Below, one piece after another: positions 17,315 through 25,375 of a stretch of 64,000 nucleotides of DNA. Position numbers and translations under genes: made by a program. The DNA is from Pseudofrankia saprophytica (GTDB lineage: Bacteria; Actinomycetota; Actinomycetes; Frankiales; Frankiaceae), in the NCBI RefSeq assembly GCF_000235425.2, contig NZ_KI912267.1, positions 1,648,353-1,712,352 of the forward strand, in the 5' to 3' direction. The stretch's first letter is position 1; each line of letters begins with the position of its first letter. The notes below the pieces were generated by a model. It saw only the letters and a program-made list of their open reading frames with translations. It was not told the origin of the DNA and searched no databases.

Positions 17315-18757
17315 ATGGACGACAAGCGGGTGGTGATCGTGGGCGCCGGCCTCGCCGGCTGCCTGCTGGCGACGCTGCTCGGCCGGCGCGGGGTAGAGGT
17401 CGACGTCTACGAGCGGCGCGACGACCCGCGCGCGAGCGCGGCCGAGCGCGGCCGTTCGATCAACCTCGCGATCTCGGCCCGCGGGCTCGCCGCGCTCGGC
17501 CAGGTCGGGCTCGGGGAGCAGGCACTGTCGCGGGCGCTGCCGATGCACGGCCGGATGGTGCACGACCCGTCCGGCGCGGAGAGCTTCCGGCCGTACAGCG
17601 CGGACGGGACACGCGCGATCAACTCGATCAGCCGCGCGGAGCTCACCCGTGCCCTGCTCGATGTCGCCGCGAAGACCCCCGGTGTCCGGCTGTTCTTCGA
17701 CCACCGGCTGACCGGGGTGGACCTCGCCACCGGCGAGCTGCGGTTCGAGACGGGCGAGGGGCCGCGGCTGGCGCGGGCGGACGTCGTGCTGGCCTGCGAT
17801 GGTGCCTTCAGCGCCGCCCGCCGCGCGGTGACCTTCAGCGCCGGTTTCACCTACAGCCAGGACTACCTAGCCCATAAATACAAGGAACTGACGATTCCGG
17901 CGCGCGACGGCGACTTCGCCCTGGACCCGGACGCGCTGCACATCTGGCCGCGCGGCGAGTCGATGATGATCGCCCTGCCGAACCTGGACCGGTCCTTCAC
18001 CTGCACCCTGTTCTGGACCGCCGAACAGTTCGCGGCGCTGACGACGCCGAGCGAGATCGTCGAGCATTTCCGCGCGCACTATCCCGACGTCGTCCGGCTC
18101 GCCCCGAACCTGGTCGACGACTACCAGCGCAACCCGCTCGGGTCGCTGGCGACGATCCGCGCCTGGCCGTGGGTGCACCACGGCCGCAGCGGCGGGGACA
18201 GCGGGAGCGACAGGCGGGGCGGGGACGGCACAAGCGGCCAGGCCAGCGTCGGCCCCAGCGCCAAGGCCACGGCCGGCGGCAGCAGCAGCGGCGGCGGCGG
18301 CGGCGGCGCGATGCTCGCGCTCGTGGGAGACGCGGCGCACGCGATCGTCCCGTTCTTCGGTCAGGGCGCGAACTGCGCCTTCGAGGACTGTGTCGAGATC
18401 GACCGGTGCCTGGCGGAGACCGGCGGCGGCTGGCCCGCGGCGCTGACGAGCTACGAACGGCGCCGCAAGGCCAACTGCGACGCCATCGCCGAGATGGCCC
18501 TGGACAACTTCGTCGAGATGCGCGACCGGGTGAACTCGCACGTCTTCCAGGCCAGGGTCGCGGCCGAGCACTGGCTGGAGCGCCGCCTCCCGGGCCGCTA
18601 CGTCTCCCGCTACGAGCTGGTGAGCTTCACGACCATGCCGTACGCCGAGATCCCCGGCCGGATACGCCGGCAGAACCAGCTCACGACCCTCGCCGCGGGC
18701 GCCCTGACCGGCGCCGCCGGCCTGGCGGCCGCGACCATCCTCGGACGCAACCGTTGA
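17315..18757 (+). CDS. kmo: Kynurenine 3-monooxygenase with Gly/Ser-rich insertion
   Basis: This is a 480-residue FAD monooxygenase. The FAD motif GAGLAGCLLATLLGRRG opens it, with GRSINLAISARGLAAL as the KMO hallmark, then CDGAFSAARR and the second FAD motif GDAAHAIVPFFGQGANCAFEDC. It hydroxylates L-kynurenine with NADPH and O2. An extra segment of ~44 residues (about 288-331), rich in Gly, Ser and Asp, sits just before the GDAAH motif and is absent from usual KMOs. The C-terminus ends in a hydrophobic stretch (TTLAAGALTGAAGLAAATIL), possibly membrane-associating as in eukaryotic KMO. Two bases separate it from kynU. Confidence 0.92.
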   Translation: MDDKRVVIVGAGLAGCLLATLLGRRGVEVDVYERRDDPRASAAERGRSINLAISARGLAALGQVGLGEQALSRALPMHGRMVHDPSGAESFRPYSADGTRAINSISRAELTRALLDVAAKTPGVRLFFDHRLTGVDLATGELRFETGEGPRLARADVVLACDGAFSAARRAVTFSAGFTYSQDYLAHKYKELTIPARDGDFALDPDALHIWPRGESMMIALPNLDRSFTCTLFWTAEQFAALTTPSEIVEHFRAHYPDVVRLAPNLVDDYQRNPLGSLATIRAWPWVHHGRSGGDSGSDRRGGDGTSGQASVGPSAKATAGGSSSGGGGGGAMLALVGDAAHAIVPFFGQGANCAFEDCVEIDRCLAETGGGWPAALTSYERRRKANCDAIAEMALDNFVEMRDRVNSHVFQARVAAEHWLERRLPGRYVSRYELVSFTTMPYAEIPGRIRRQNQLTTLAAGALTGAAGLAAATILGRNR

Positions 18758-18780
18758 CCGCCGAGACCGGCCAGGATGAC

Positions 18781-19542
18781 ATGACCTACGGCGGCTATCT
18801 GCACCTCGACGAGCTGCTGTCCAGCCAGCATCCGCGCACCGACGAGCACGACGAGCTGCTGTTCGTGATCATCCACCAGGTCTACGAGCTGTGGTTCAAG
18901 CAGATCCTGCACGAGCTCGACCTGTTGCGCCGCCGCCTGGAGAATGGCGACGGCGTCGGGGCCATGCAGACCGCCAGGCGGGTCGCGAAGATCCTCAAGA
19001 CGGTCGTCGGCCAGCTGGACGTCCTGGAGACGATGACCCCGCGCCAGTTCGCCCGCTTCCGCCCGGAGCTCGGATCCTCGAGCGGCTTCCAGTCCTTCCA
19101 GTTCCGCTGGATCGAGGCCACCCTCGGCCGCCGCGACTTCGCCGACTCCGGCACCCCGGTCGACGCCACCCTCGACGCCATCCTGCACCGCCGCTCGATC
19201 TTCGACTCGCTGCTGCGCTACCTCGCCACCGCCGGCTGGGCGCTGCCCGACGAGATCCTCGACCGCGACCCCCGCCTGCCCTGGCCGGGTGGCGACGAGC
19301 TCGTCCAGGCGGCCCTCGCCGAGGCGTACGCCGACGAACGCGGCGTACCCGCCGGGGTGTGCGAGGCCCTCGTCGACATCGACGAGGGCATCCAGGAGTG
19401 GCGCTACCGGCACGTCAAGATGGTCGAACGCATCATCGGCGCCAGGACCGGCACCGGCGGCTCCCCCGGCGCCGCCTACCTGCGCTCCACCCTCTTCCAC
19501 CCGAGCTTCCCCGACCTCTGGCAGGTCCGCTCCCGCCCCTGA
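18781..19542 (+). CDS. kynA: Tryptophan 2,3-dioxygenase
   Basis: This is a 253-residue TDO. MTYGGYLHLDELLSSQHP opens the family; the haem-proximal region and substrate site show in ELLFVIIHQVYELWFKQILHEL and SSSGFQSFQFRWIE. The late QEWRYRHVKMVERIIG contains the conserved His. I chose the ATG at 18781 because AGGA lies 6 bases upstream and the family usually begins here. A TTG at 18754 overlapping the kmo stop would add nine residues. It is last gene of the run and first enzyme of the pathway (tryptophan to N-formylkynurenine). Confidence 0.93.
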   Translation: MTYGGYLHLDELLSSQHPRTDEHDELLFVIIHQVYELWFKQILHELDLLRRRLENGDGVGAMQTARRVAKILKTVVGQLDVLETMTPRQFARFRPELGSSSGFQSFQFRWIEATLGRRDFADSGTPVDATLDAILHRRSIFDSLLRYLATAGWALPDEILDRDPRLPWPGGDELVQAALAEAYADERGVPAGVCEALVDIDEGIQEWRYRHVKMVERIIGARTGTGGSPGAAYLRSTLFHPSFPDLWQVRSRP

Positions 19543-19651
19543 CGGCCCAGGTCAGGAGAGCGCGCCGACGGTACGGGCGCGCCGCGTGCGGGCTTGCGCT
19601 CGGCTCGTGGTCGCGGCGTTCGCGGCCTTCGGCGTTCGCGGCGTTCGCGGA

Positions 19652-19657
19652 TAGGAT
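19652..19657 (+). promoter_or_regulatory. Candidate -10 box for a leaderless lysE transcript
   Basis: TAGGAT fits the actinobacterial TANNNT -10 pattern and ends 6 bases before the ATG at 19664. No ribosome-binding site is present, so transcription may start at or next to the start codon. Confidence 0.45.
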
Positions 19658-19663
19658 CCCTAA

Positions 19664-20302
19664 ATGATCTCTGGTGGGCAGCTTGCCGGGTTCGCCGTCG
19701 CCGCGTTCGTCCTGATCGTGGTGCCGGGTCCGAGCGTGCTGTTCGTGGTCGGGCGGGCGCTGTCGTTGGGGCGCGGACCCGCGATCCTGAGCGCGGTCGG
19801 CAGCGGGCTGGGCAACTACGTCGTGGCGGTGCTGGTCGCGTTCGGCCTCGGCACGCTGGTGGAGCGCTCGGCGATCGCCTTCCTGGCCGTGAAGCTGGTC
19901 GGCGGGAGCTATCTCGTCTGGCTGGGCATCCAGGCGATCCGGCACCGCCGTGAGCTGGCGGCGGTGGCCGGTGAGCGTGCCGAGGTCGTGACGAGGTGGC
20001 GGACGGTCCGGCAGGGTTTCCTCGTCGGCGTCACCAACCCCAAGGCACTGATCATGTTCGGCGCGGTGCTGCCCCAGTTCATCAGCCGCGAGTCGGGCAA
20101 CGTGCCCGTCCAGATGCTGCTGATGTCGCTGCTCGCGATCGGGATCGGGCTGGTGTCCGACAGCGGGTGGGCGATGGTCGCGAGCGCCGTGCGGTCATGG
20201 TTCGCCAGGAACCCCCAGCGCCTGGCGGCCATCGGTGGCGCCGGCGGCCTGGCCATGATCGGGGTGGGCCTGAACGTCGCCGTCACCGGCCGCCACACCT
20301 AG
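19664..20302 (+). CDS. LysE/RhtB-family amino-acid exporter
   Basis: This is a 212-residue integral membrane protein with about five or six hydrophobic helices. The family motif is visible in VVPGPSVLFVVGRALSLGRGPAILSAVGSGLGN, and later GFLVGVTNPKALIMFGAVLPQF. Such translocators export amino acids or related metabolites. It follows the tryptophan-degrading run by 121 bases on the same strand, so export of an overflow amino acid or kynurenine-type compound is conceivable, but this is inference. Confidence 0.85.
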   Translation: MISGGQLAGFAVAAFVLIVVPGPSVLFVVGRALSLGRGPAILSAVGSGLGNYVVAVLVAFGLGTLVERSAIAFLAVKLVGGSYLVWLGIQAIRHRRELAAVAGERAEVVTRWRTVRQGFLVGVTNPKALIMFGAVLPQFISRESGNVPVQMLLMSLLAIGIGLVSDSGWAMVASAVRSWFARNPQRLAAIGGAGGLAMIGVGLNVAVTGRHT

Positions 20303-20356
20303 TCACTCCGCTCGCTTCCCGTCAGCTCCGGTCGGGTCCGGTCGGGTCCGGTCGGC

Positions 20357-21205
20357 TCAGGCAGCCCAGAAGGCGCGGACAGCCTGGGCGAGGGACCAGC
20401 CCTGGCGGCGGCCCGCGCGAGCGGAGGCGGGACGGACGGCCGGGTCGAGCGGGTCCGGACCGAAGGCGGCGCGGGCCCCGTCGTCGGCGGTGACGACCAG
20501 GACGCGGCTGCCCGCCTTCTCCAGGTCGTGCACCTCGTCCTCGATGCCCAGGAACGGGCCGCGGGCGGGGGTGGTCATCGGGGCCACGACGAGAACGGTG
20601 TCGTGCCCCACGGCGAGCGGGGCGTTGGTCGCCGAGCCGGAGCCGCCGTCGAGGTAGCGGCGGCCGTCGATGCTCACGGGCGGCCAGATCCCGGGGACGG
20701 CGCAGCTGGCCGCCACCGCGTCGACCATCGGCACGCCGGAGTCCCCGTCGAAGGCGACCAGCGTGCCGCGCTCGGCGTCGATCGCGGTGACGACCAGCCG
20801 GCGCGCCGGCCACTCGTGCCGGGGCAGCCGGGCCTCGATGACGCGGCGCCGCTCGGCCTCGGTGACGGTCGGGGTGGCCAGCGCCATCGCGCCGATCCGG
20901 GACAGCGCGCCGGGCAGGTCGCGGGCACCGCTGATGGCCTCGCCGAACATGTTCGCCAGCAGATCGACGTCGAGCTTCACGGTGAGCTCGGCGCCGGCGC
21001 CGGCGCCCTCCAGGTGGGCGGCGAGCTGCTCGTCGAGGCTCTGCTCGGTCCGCAGCAGGGCGCCGACGACCGAGCCGGCGGACGTGCCGATCACGGTGTC
21101 CGCCGCCGCCAGGTCCGACCCGCCGTGGGTGAGCTCCGCGAGCAGCCCGATCTCCCATGCGATCCCGGCCACCCCGCCCCCGCCAAGCACCAGCGCCCGC
21201 GACAT
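20357..21205 (-). CDS. Patatin-like phospholipase
   Basis: This is a 282-residue protein starting at the ATG at 21205 with GAGGTGG upstream. The oxyanion loop is LVLGGGGVAGIAWEIG, the Ser nucleophile lies in the elbow GTSAG, and the catalytic Asp is in YLDGGSGS. This Ser-Asp dyad is complete, so it should be an active acyl hydrolase. Its substrate lipid is unknown. It converges on lysE and stands alone. Confidence 0.85.
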   Translation of the reverse strand: MSRALVLGGGGVAGIAWEIGLLAELTHGGSDLAAADTVIGTSAGSVVGALLRTEQSLDEQLAAHLEGAGAGAELTVKLDVDLLANMFGEAISGARDLPGALSRIGAMALATPTVTEAERRRVIEARLPRHEWPARRLVVTAIDAERGTLVAFDGDSGVPMVDAVAASCAVPGIWPPVSIDGRRYLDGGSGSATNAPLAVGHDTVLVVAPMTTPARGPFLGIEDEVHDLEKAGSRVLVVTADDGARAAFGPDPLDPAVRPASARAGRRQGWSLAQAVRAFWAA

Positions 21206-21546
21206 CCGCCCACCTCTTTCTTGGTTCGCTCCGTGCGGGCACGGCGCTCCGGCCCCGTACTCGCTTCGCTCCCACGGGACCTCCGCGCCGCGTCCTCCTC
21301 CGCTCACGTGCGCTGCGGCGACCTCCGCTGCGGCCCAACCCCTTCGCTGCGCTCGGGGCCGGGCCTCCGCGCAGGCGCGCCTCCGCGCCGCACGGTCACC
21401 TACCGCTGAACGTCACCAAACGACAAACGCTGGATCCGGACGGCCACCTCGCTTCGCTCGTGGGGTGGGCCTCCGCGCTCACGCGGTCGCCCGCCGTTGA
21501 ACGTCACCAATCCACGCAGGCTCCGTTCTTGGGGTCCTGGGGTGTC
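21206..21546. other. Intergenic region with short direct repeats
   Basis: This region has no gene. It carries the patatin promoter on the minus strand. CCGCTGAACGTCACCAA (21403-21419) recurs as CCGTTGAACGTCACCAA (21494-21510), 91 bases apart. CTCGCTTCGCTC-like words recur at about 21258, 21345 and 21449. Confidence 0.5.
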
Positions 21547-22887
21547 CTAGACGAGCTGGTCGCGGAGGGTGGCGGCCGCGGCGCGGACCTCGTCGTCGAA
21601 GGCTCGGCGCAGCTGCTCACGACGCTTGCGGCGGGCGGCGGTGACGGTCTCCGGAGTGACCGGCCCCGGGTCGACGGCGGCCGGATCCGGCGGGCGGGGG
21701 ACGCTCGGCGGGTCGGCGAACTCGCGGTAGAGCAGCCAGCAGCCATGGATCCCGGCGAGCAGGTCCTCCAACAGGTCGACGGCCGGCCGGCGCGGGTCGA
21801 GCGGGGTGAGCCGGTCCGGCAGCACGAGCGTCTCGCCGAACTCGTCGTCCTCGTCCTCCTCGTCGTCGTCATCGTCGTCGAGGCCGCGCGGGTCGTCGAG
21901 GTCATCGTCGTCGGAGCGGTCGCCCACGCCGCGGATCTGGATGGCCAGGCCCTCGGCCGGCAGGATCGGCGGGCGAACCTGCCGGCGCGGCAGCCGCCCC
22001 TCGCCCTCGTCGTCCGGGGACGGCGGGCCGTCCTCGACGATCTCGGCGACCCATTCGAAGATGTCGTCCAGGTCGGGGTTTCGGCCCTCGGCGACGACCA
22101 TCGCGTGCGCGATCAGGTCCAGCACCGCCTCGCGGGGCGAGTCGCCGCCTTCGACCTGGTGAAGCACCAGGGTCGGCGTGCGGTGTGGGAGCGGCTCGAT
22201 CGCGTCGGCCTCGGAGACCACCTGGGTGACGTCGAGGTCGGCGTACCGCGCGGCGACGATCGCCGCCGCGTGCAGCCAGTGCGCCGCCGCGATCGCGGCC
22301 GCCGTCGGCTCGACGTCGGTGAACAGCGCGCGGCAGCCAAGCGGGTCGGCGCGCAGCAGCGTGTCGGCGGCGGCCACCTGCAGCGGCGACGCGTCCGCGC
22401 GGCTGAGCGTCACCGCCTGGCGGGCCCGGCCGGACAGCTCGCCCAGCTCGGCCCGTTCGACGGCGTCAAGCTCGGCGCGCACGTCGGCGGCGACCTGGGT
22501 GGTCAGCTGGGTGTCGGCGATCGTGTGCAGCGCCCGGCCGACCCGGTGCGCCGCCTCCTCGACGACGACCACGGCCTGCTGGATCAGCCCGTCGTGCGGC
22601 AGGTGCGGCTGCTCGATCGCCACCACCGCGTTACCGAAGACGTCCCGGCCGCGGCCGGTCAGGCTGTCGTCACCCGTCGGCAGCGCCTGCAGCGCCGACT
22701 CCTCCGGGTGCGTGTAGGTACGCCAAGCCGCCGCGGACAGGAACGTCAGCGTGCGCGCCAGTTGCAGCGCGTCCGACTCGTCGACGGACACTGGGAGCCG
22801 GGCGACCTTCGCCGCGACGTCACCCAGCCCGGTATCCCACGACACCACCAGCGTGCGGTCGTGGACGTCCACCGCGTACCGGCTCAT
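21547..22887 (-). CDS. Hypothetical protein with acidic tract
   Basis: This is a 446-residue protein, start ATG 22887 with GGGGAGGTGG upstream. I do not recognise the family. No signal peptide or membrane segment is visible. Residues ~1-300 look globular and helical, with an Ala-rich middle. Around residues 335-365 there is a near-continuous Asp/Glu run (including a D/E stretch of about a dozen). The C-terminus is Arg/Lys-rich helix (RRKRREQLRRAFDDEV). The mix of acidic and basic blocks suggests a protein- or nucleic-acid-interacting scaffold. Two GGCATGATGCC dyads upstream may control it. Confidence 0.55.
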   Translation of the reverse strand: MSRYAVDVHDRTLVVSWDTGLGDVAAKVARLPVSVDESDALQLARTLTFLSAAAWRTYTHPEESALQALPTGDDSLTGRGRDVFGNAVVAIEQPHLPHDGLIQQAVVVVEEAAHRVGRALHTIADTQLTTQVAADVRAELDAVERAELGELSGRARQAVTLSRADASPLQVAAADTLLRADPLGCRALFTDVEPTAAAIAAAHWLHAAAIVAARYADLDVTQVVSEADAIEPLPHRTPTLVLHQVEGGDSPREAVLDLIAHAMVVAEGRNPDLDDIFEWVAEIVEDGPPSPDDEGEGRLPRRQVRPPILPAEGLAIQIRGVGDRSDDDDLDDPRGLDDDDDDEEDEDDEFGETLVLPDRLTPLDPRRPAVDLLEDLLAGIHGCWLLYREFADPPSVPRPPDPAAVDPGPVTPETVTAARRKRREQLRRAFDDEVRAAAATLRDQLV

Positions 22888-22925
22888 CGGCGGCCACCTC
22901 CCCGTGCGCCCGGGCACGGCCTGTC

Positions 22926-22966
22926 GGCATGATGCCCGGAGGGCACCGCCCCGTTGGCATGATGCC
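22926..22966. promoter_or_regulatory. Paired palindromic operator candidate
   Basis: GGCATGATGCC occurs at 22926-22936 and again at 22956-22966. The centres are exactly 30 bases apart (about three helical turns), 39-79 bases upstream of the gene starting at 22887. This is the pattern of a dimeric regulator bound twice on one face of DNA. Confidence 0.45.
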
Positions 22967-23250
22967 CGCCAGGTGCGAGAGAAACATGATCATTCCTCCC
23001 CTGGAGGGCGGGCACACCCCCGTGATCAGGCTACGTCTAGCCAGGCGTCCTGGCACCGCCAGCCGCACAAGGCGTCCGCCACGGGTCGACCTGCCCCCAC
23101 CTTGTCTGGCTCAATGCGGATACCGACAGCCAGCCGAGCCACGATGTACATCGAAAAGCAACCTCACGGTTACATTTGCCGTCACATTTGCGCGATCTCG
23201 TCACCACGCCCGCGCCGGACCGTCGCCGGTCCGCCGGGGAGGATGACGGC
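22967..23250. other. Remainder of divergent intergenic region
   Basis: This is the rest of the 363-base gap between divergent genes (22888-23250). It has no gene. A spaced direct repeat (TTACATTTGC / TCACATTTGC at about 23170-23195) lies some 60-80 bases upstream of the hydrolase start and may be a regulator site. Confidence 0.4.
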
Positions 23251-24039
23251 ATGAGGCCCGTGATCCGCAAGTACGGCCCCGATCCGGCTCAGTTCGGTGA
23301 GCTGTGGCTGCCCGATGCCACCGCGGGTAGCTCGGCCACGGCAGGTGGCTCGGCCACGGCGGGCACGGTCGTCGTAGTCCACGGCGGGTTCTGGCGGGCG
23401 CGTTACGGCGCGTCGTTGGGGTGGCCACTGGCCGCGGACCTGGTCCGACGCGGGTACGCCGTGTGGAACCTGGAGTACCGGCGGGTCGGCCTGGGAGGCG
23501 GCTGGCCGGCGACCTTCGCGGACGTGGCGGCCGGAATGGACCTGCTCGCCGATCTTCCCGTCGACTCGTCCCGTGTAGTCGCGATCGGGCACAGCGCGGG
23601 TGGCCAGCTCGCGACGTGGGCGGCCGGGCGGGCGAAGCTGCCCGCCACCGCCGCGGGTGCCGGGCCGCGCGTGGAGCTGACGGCGGTGGTGTCCCTGGCG
23701 GGCGCACTGTGGCTCGCGGACTGCGCGCGCGACGGCGTCGGCGGGACGGCCGCCCTCGACCTCATGGGTGGCGGCCCGGACGACCTGCCGGCGCGGTACC
23801 GCCTGGCCGACCCGTCCGCCGCCGTCCCGCTGCGGGTACCGGTCGTATGTGTCCACGCCCGCGCCGACGACGAGGTGCCGTTCGACCAGAGCGCCCGCTA
23901 TGTCGAGGCCGCCACCAGTGCCGGCGCCCCCGCGAGCCTCCTCGAGGCCGCCGGCGACCACTACACGCTGGTCGACCCGTCAGCCCCCGACTGGTCCCTG
24001 GTCGTCGACACCCTTCCCGGGCTTCTCGGCACCGGGTAG
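23251..24039 (+). CDS. Alpha/beta hydrolase, candidate kynurenine formamidase
   Basis: This is a 262-residue protein, ATG 23251 with GGGGAGGA upstream. It has the alpha/beta-hydrolase layout: HGGFW oxyanion motif (about residue 45), nucleophile elbow GHSAGGQ, an Asp in HARADDEVPF and the His in AGDHYTLVDP. The HGGxW motif and the short lid are those of esterase-type kynurenine formamidases and related carboxylesterases. It lies 3.7 kb from the tryptophan dioxygenase gene, and that run lacks a formamidase. The assignment is plausible, not proven. Confidence 0.6.
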   Translation: MRPVIRKYGPDPAQFGELWLPDATAGSSATAGGSATAGTVVVVHGGFWRARYGASLGWPLAADLVRRGYAVWNLEYRRVGLGGGWPATFADVAAGMDLLADLPVDSSRVVAIGHSAGGQLATWAAGRAKLPATAAGAGPRVELTAVVSLAGALWLADCARDGVGGTAALDLMGGGPDDLPARYRLADPSAAVPLRVPVVCVHARADDEVPFDQSARYVEAATSAGAPASLLEAAGDHYTLVDPSAPDWSLVVDTLPGLLGTG

Positions 24040-24080
24040 GGCCGGGCGGCTCCCGCTGGCACCTGGTGGTCTTGACGTCG

Positions 24081-24101
24081 ACTATTCACTCACTACATAG
24101 T
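24081..24101. promoter_or_regulatory. Candidate PadR operator
   Basis: ACTAT at 24081-24085 is mirrored by ATAGT at 24097-24101, directly in front of the PadR start codon at 24108. AT-rich dyads overlapping their own promoter are usual for autoregulated PadR proteins. Confidence 0.4.
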
Positions 24102-24107
24102 TGCGCG

Positions 24108-24659
24108 GTGTCCTCGACCGGATCCGTCACGTCGCACGTCCTGCTCGGCCTGCTGGCCGGCGGGCCCCGGCATGGATACGAGCTGAAACGGTCCTACGAC
24201 GAGCACCTGCCGCGGGCGCGGCCGCTGGCGTTCGGGCAGGTGTACACGACGCTCGCCCGGCTGGTACGCGACGGCCTGGCGACGCCCACGGGGCAGGACC
24301 AGGCTGGCGGCCCCGAGCGCACCAGCTACGCCATCACCGCCGAGGGCCGCACGGGCCTGCGGGCATGGCTCACCGCGGTGGAGCCGCCGGCGCCGCACGT
24401 CGCCGGCACGCTGCTGGCCAAGGTCGTCGTCGCCCTGTTCGCGGCGGACGCGGCCACCGCCCGGGACTACCTCGTCGCGCAGCGGGCGGCACACGCCGCC
24501 AGGCTGCGCGAGCTGACCGCGCTGAAGGCCGACCCGGCGACGGGACTGTCCGACGTGATCGCCCTCGACTACGCCATCACCCACCTCGACGCCGACCTGC
24601 GCTGGCTGCGCACCACGCTGGAACGGGTCGCGGCTCACGCCCAGGAAGACCCTACATGA
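24108..24659 (+). CDS. PadR-family transcriptional regulator
   Basis: This is a 183-residue protein starting at a GTG. The winged helix is clear: SHVLLGLLAGGPRHGYELKR, then AFGQVYTTLARLVRDGLATP and RTSYAITAEGRTGLRAWL. A C-terminal helical domain (PadR_4/VirR-like) mediates dimerisation. It overlaps the ABC ATPase start (ATGA) and probably represses this exporter operon until an antibiotic or toxic ligand is present. Confidence 0.88.
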   Translation: MSSTGSVTSHVLLGLLAGGPRHGYELKRSYDEHLPRARPLAFGQVYTTLARLVRDGLATPTGQDQAGGPERTSYAITAEGRTGLRAWLTAVEPPAPHVAGTLLAKVVVALFAADAATARDYLVAQRAAHAARLRELTALKADPATGLSDVIALDYAITHLDADLRWLRTTLERVAAHAQEDPT

Positions 24660-25375
24660 GCACCGTCCTGCTGGAGGCCCGCGGCCTCGTCCGGTCATAC
24701 GGGACCATCCCGGCCCTGCGCGGGGTGAACCTCACCATCACCGAGGGGGAGATCGTCGCGGTGACCGGTCCCAGCGGATGCGGCAAGTCCACCCTCCTGC
24801 ACTGCCTCGCCGGCATCCTGCGCCCGGACGCCGGCGAGGTCGTCTACCGCGGCCGGCGCATCGACTCTCTGTCCGAGGCCGAGCGGTCCCGGCTGCGGCG
24901 CACCGAACTGGGCGTGCTCTTCCAGTTCGGGCAGCTCGTGCCGGAACTGCCCGCGGTGGAGAACGTGGCTCTCCCGCTGCTGCTGGCCGGCACCAGTCGC
25001 CGCCACGCCCGCACCGCCGCCCTGTCCTGGCTCGAACGGCTCGGTGTCGCCGAGTCGGCGGACGCGCTGCCCGGGGAGATGTCCGGCGGCCAGCGGCAGC
25101 GCGCCGCGCTGGCACGCGCGCTGGTCACCGAGCCTCGGCTGCTGTTCGCCGACGAACCGACCGGCGCGCTGGACACCCTGGCGGGCGAGCAGGTCCTCGG
25201 GCAGCTGGTGCGGCTCGCGGCGCGGCAACGGACGACGGTCGTCCTGGTCACGCACGACCCGAAGGTCGCCGGCTACGCGCACCGTGAGATCTCGCTGCGG
25301 GACGGCGAGATCGACCCGACGGGGCTCGGTCTCGCCGGCGCCGGGCTGGCCATGTCGAACGCCGAGGGCGCGTGA
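24656..25375 (+). CDS. ABC transporter ATP-binding protein (MacB/LolD-like)
   Basis: This is a 239-residue ATPase: Walker A GPSGCGKST, Q-loop LFQFGQLVPELP, signature MSGGQRQRAALARAL, Walker B LLFADEPTGALD, H-loop VTHD. It belongs to the group working with FtsX-type permeases, i.e. mechanotransmission exporters of peptides or lipids. It overlaps both padR and the permease by four bases. Confidence 0.9.
   Translation: MSTVLLEARGLVRSYGTIPALRGVNLTITEGEIVAVTGPSGCGKSTLLHCLAGILRPDAGEVVYRGRRIDSLSEAERSRLRRTELGVLFQFGQLVPELPAVENVALPLLLAGTSRRHARTAALSWLERLGVAESADALPGEMSGGQRQRAALARALVTEPRLLFADEPTGALDTLAGEQVLGQLVRLAARQRTTVVLVTHDPKVAGYAHREISLRDGEIDPTGLGLAGAGLAMSNAEGA

Noticed and set aside
18169-18757. Long plus-strand frame overlapping the end of kmo and leading into the tryptophan dioxygenase
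   Set aside because: The part before 18754 is the Arg/Pro-rich shadow frame of kmo. Only the segment from about 18781 matches a protein family.
19543-19663. Short gene between the tryptophan dioxygenase and lysE genes
   Set aside because: Only low-complexity GCGGCGTTCGCGG repeats and the lysE -10 box are visible.
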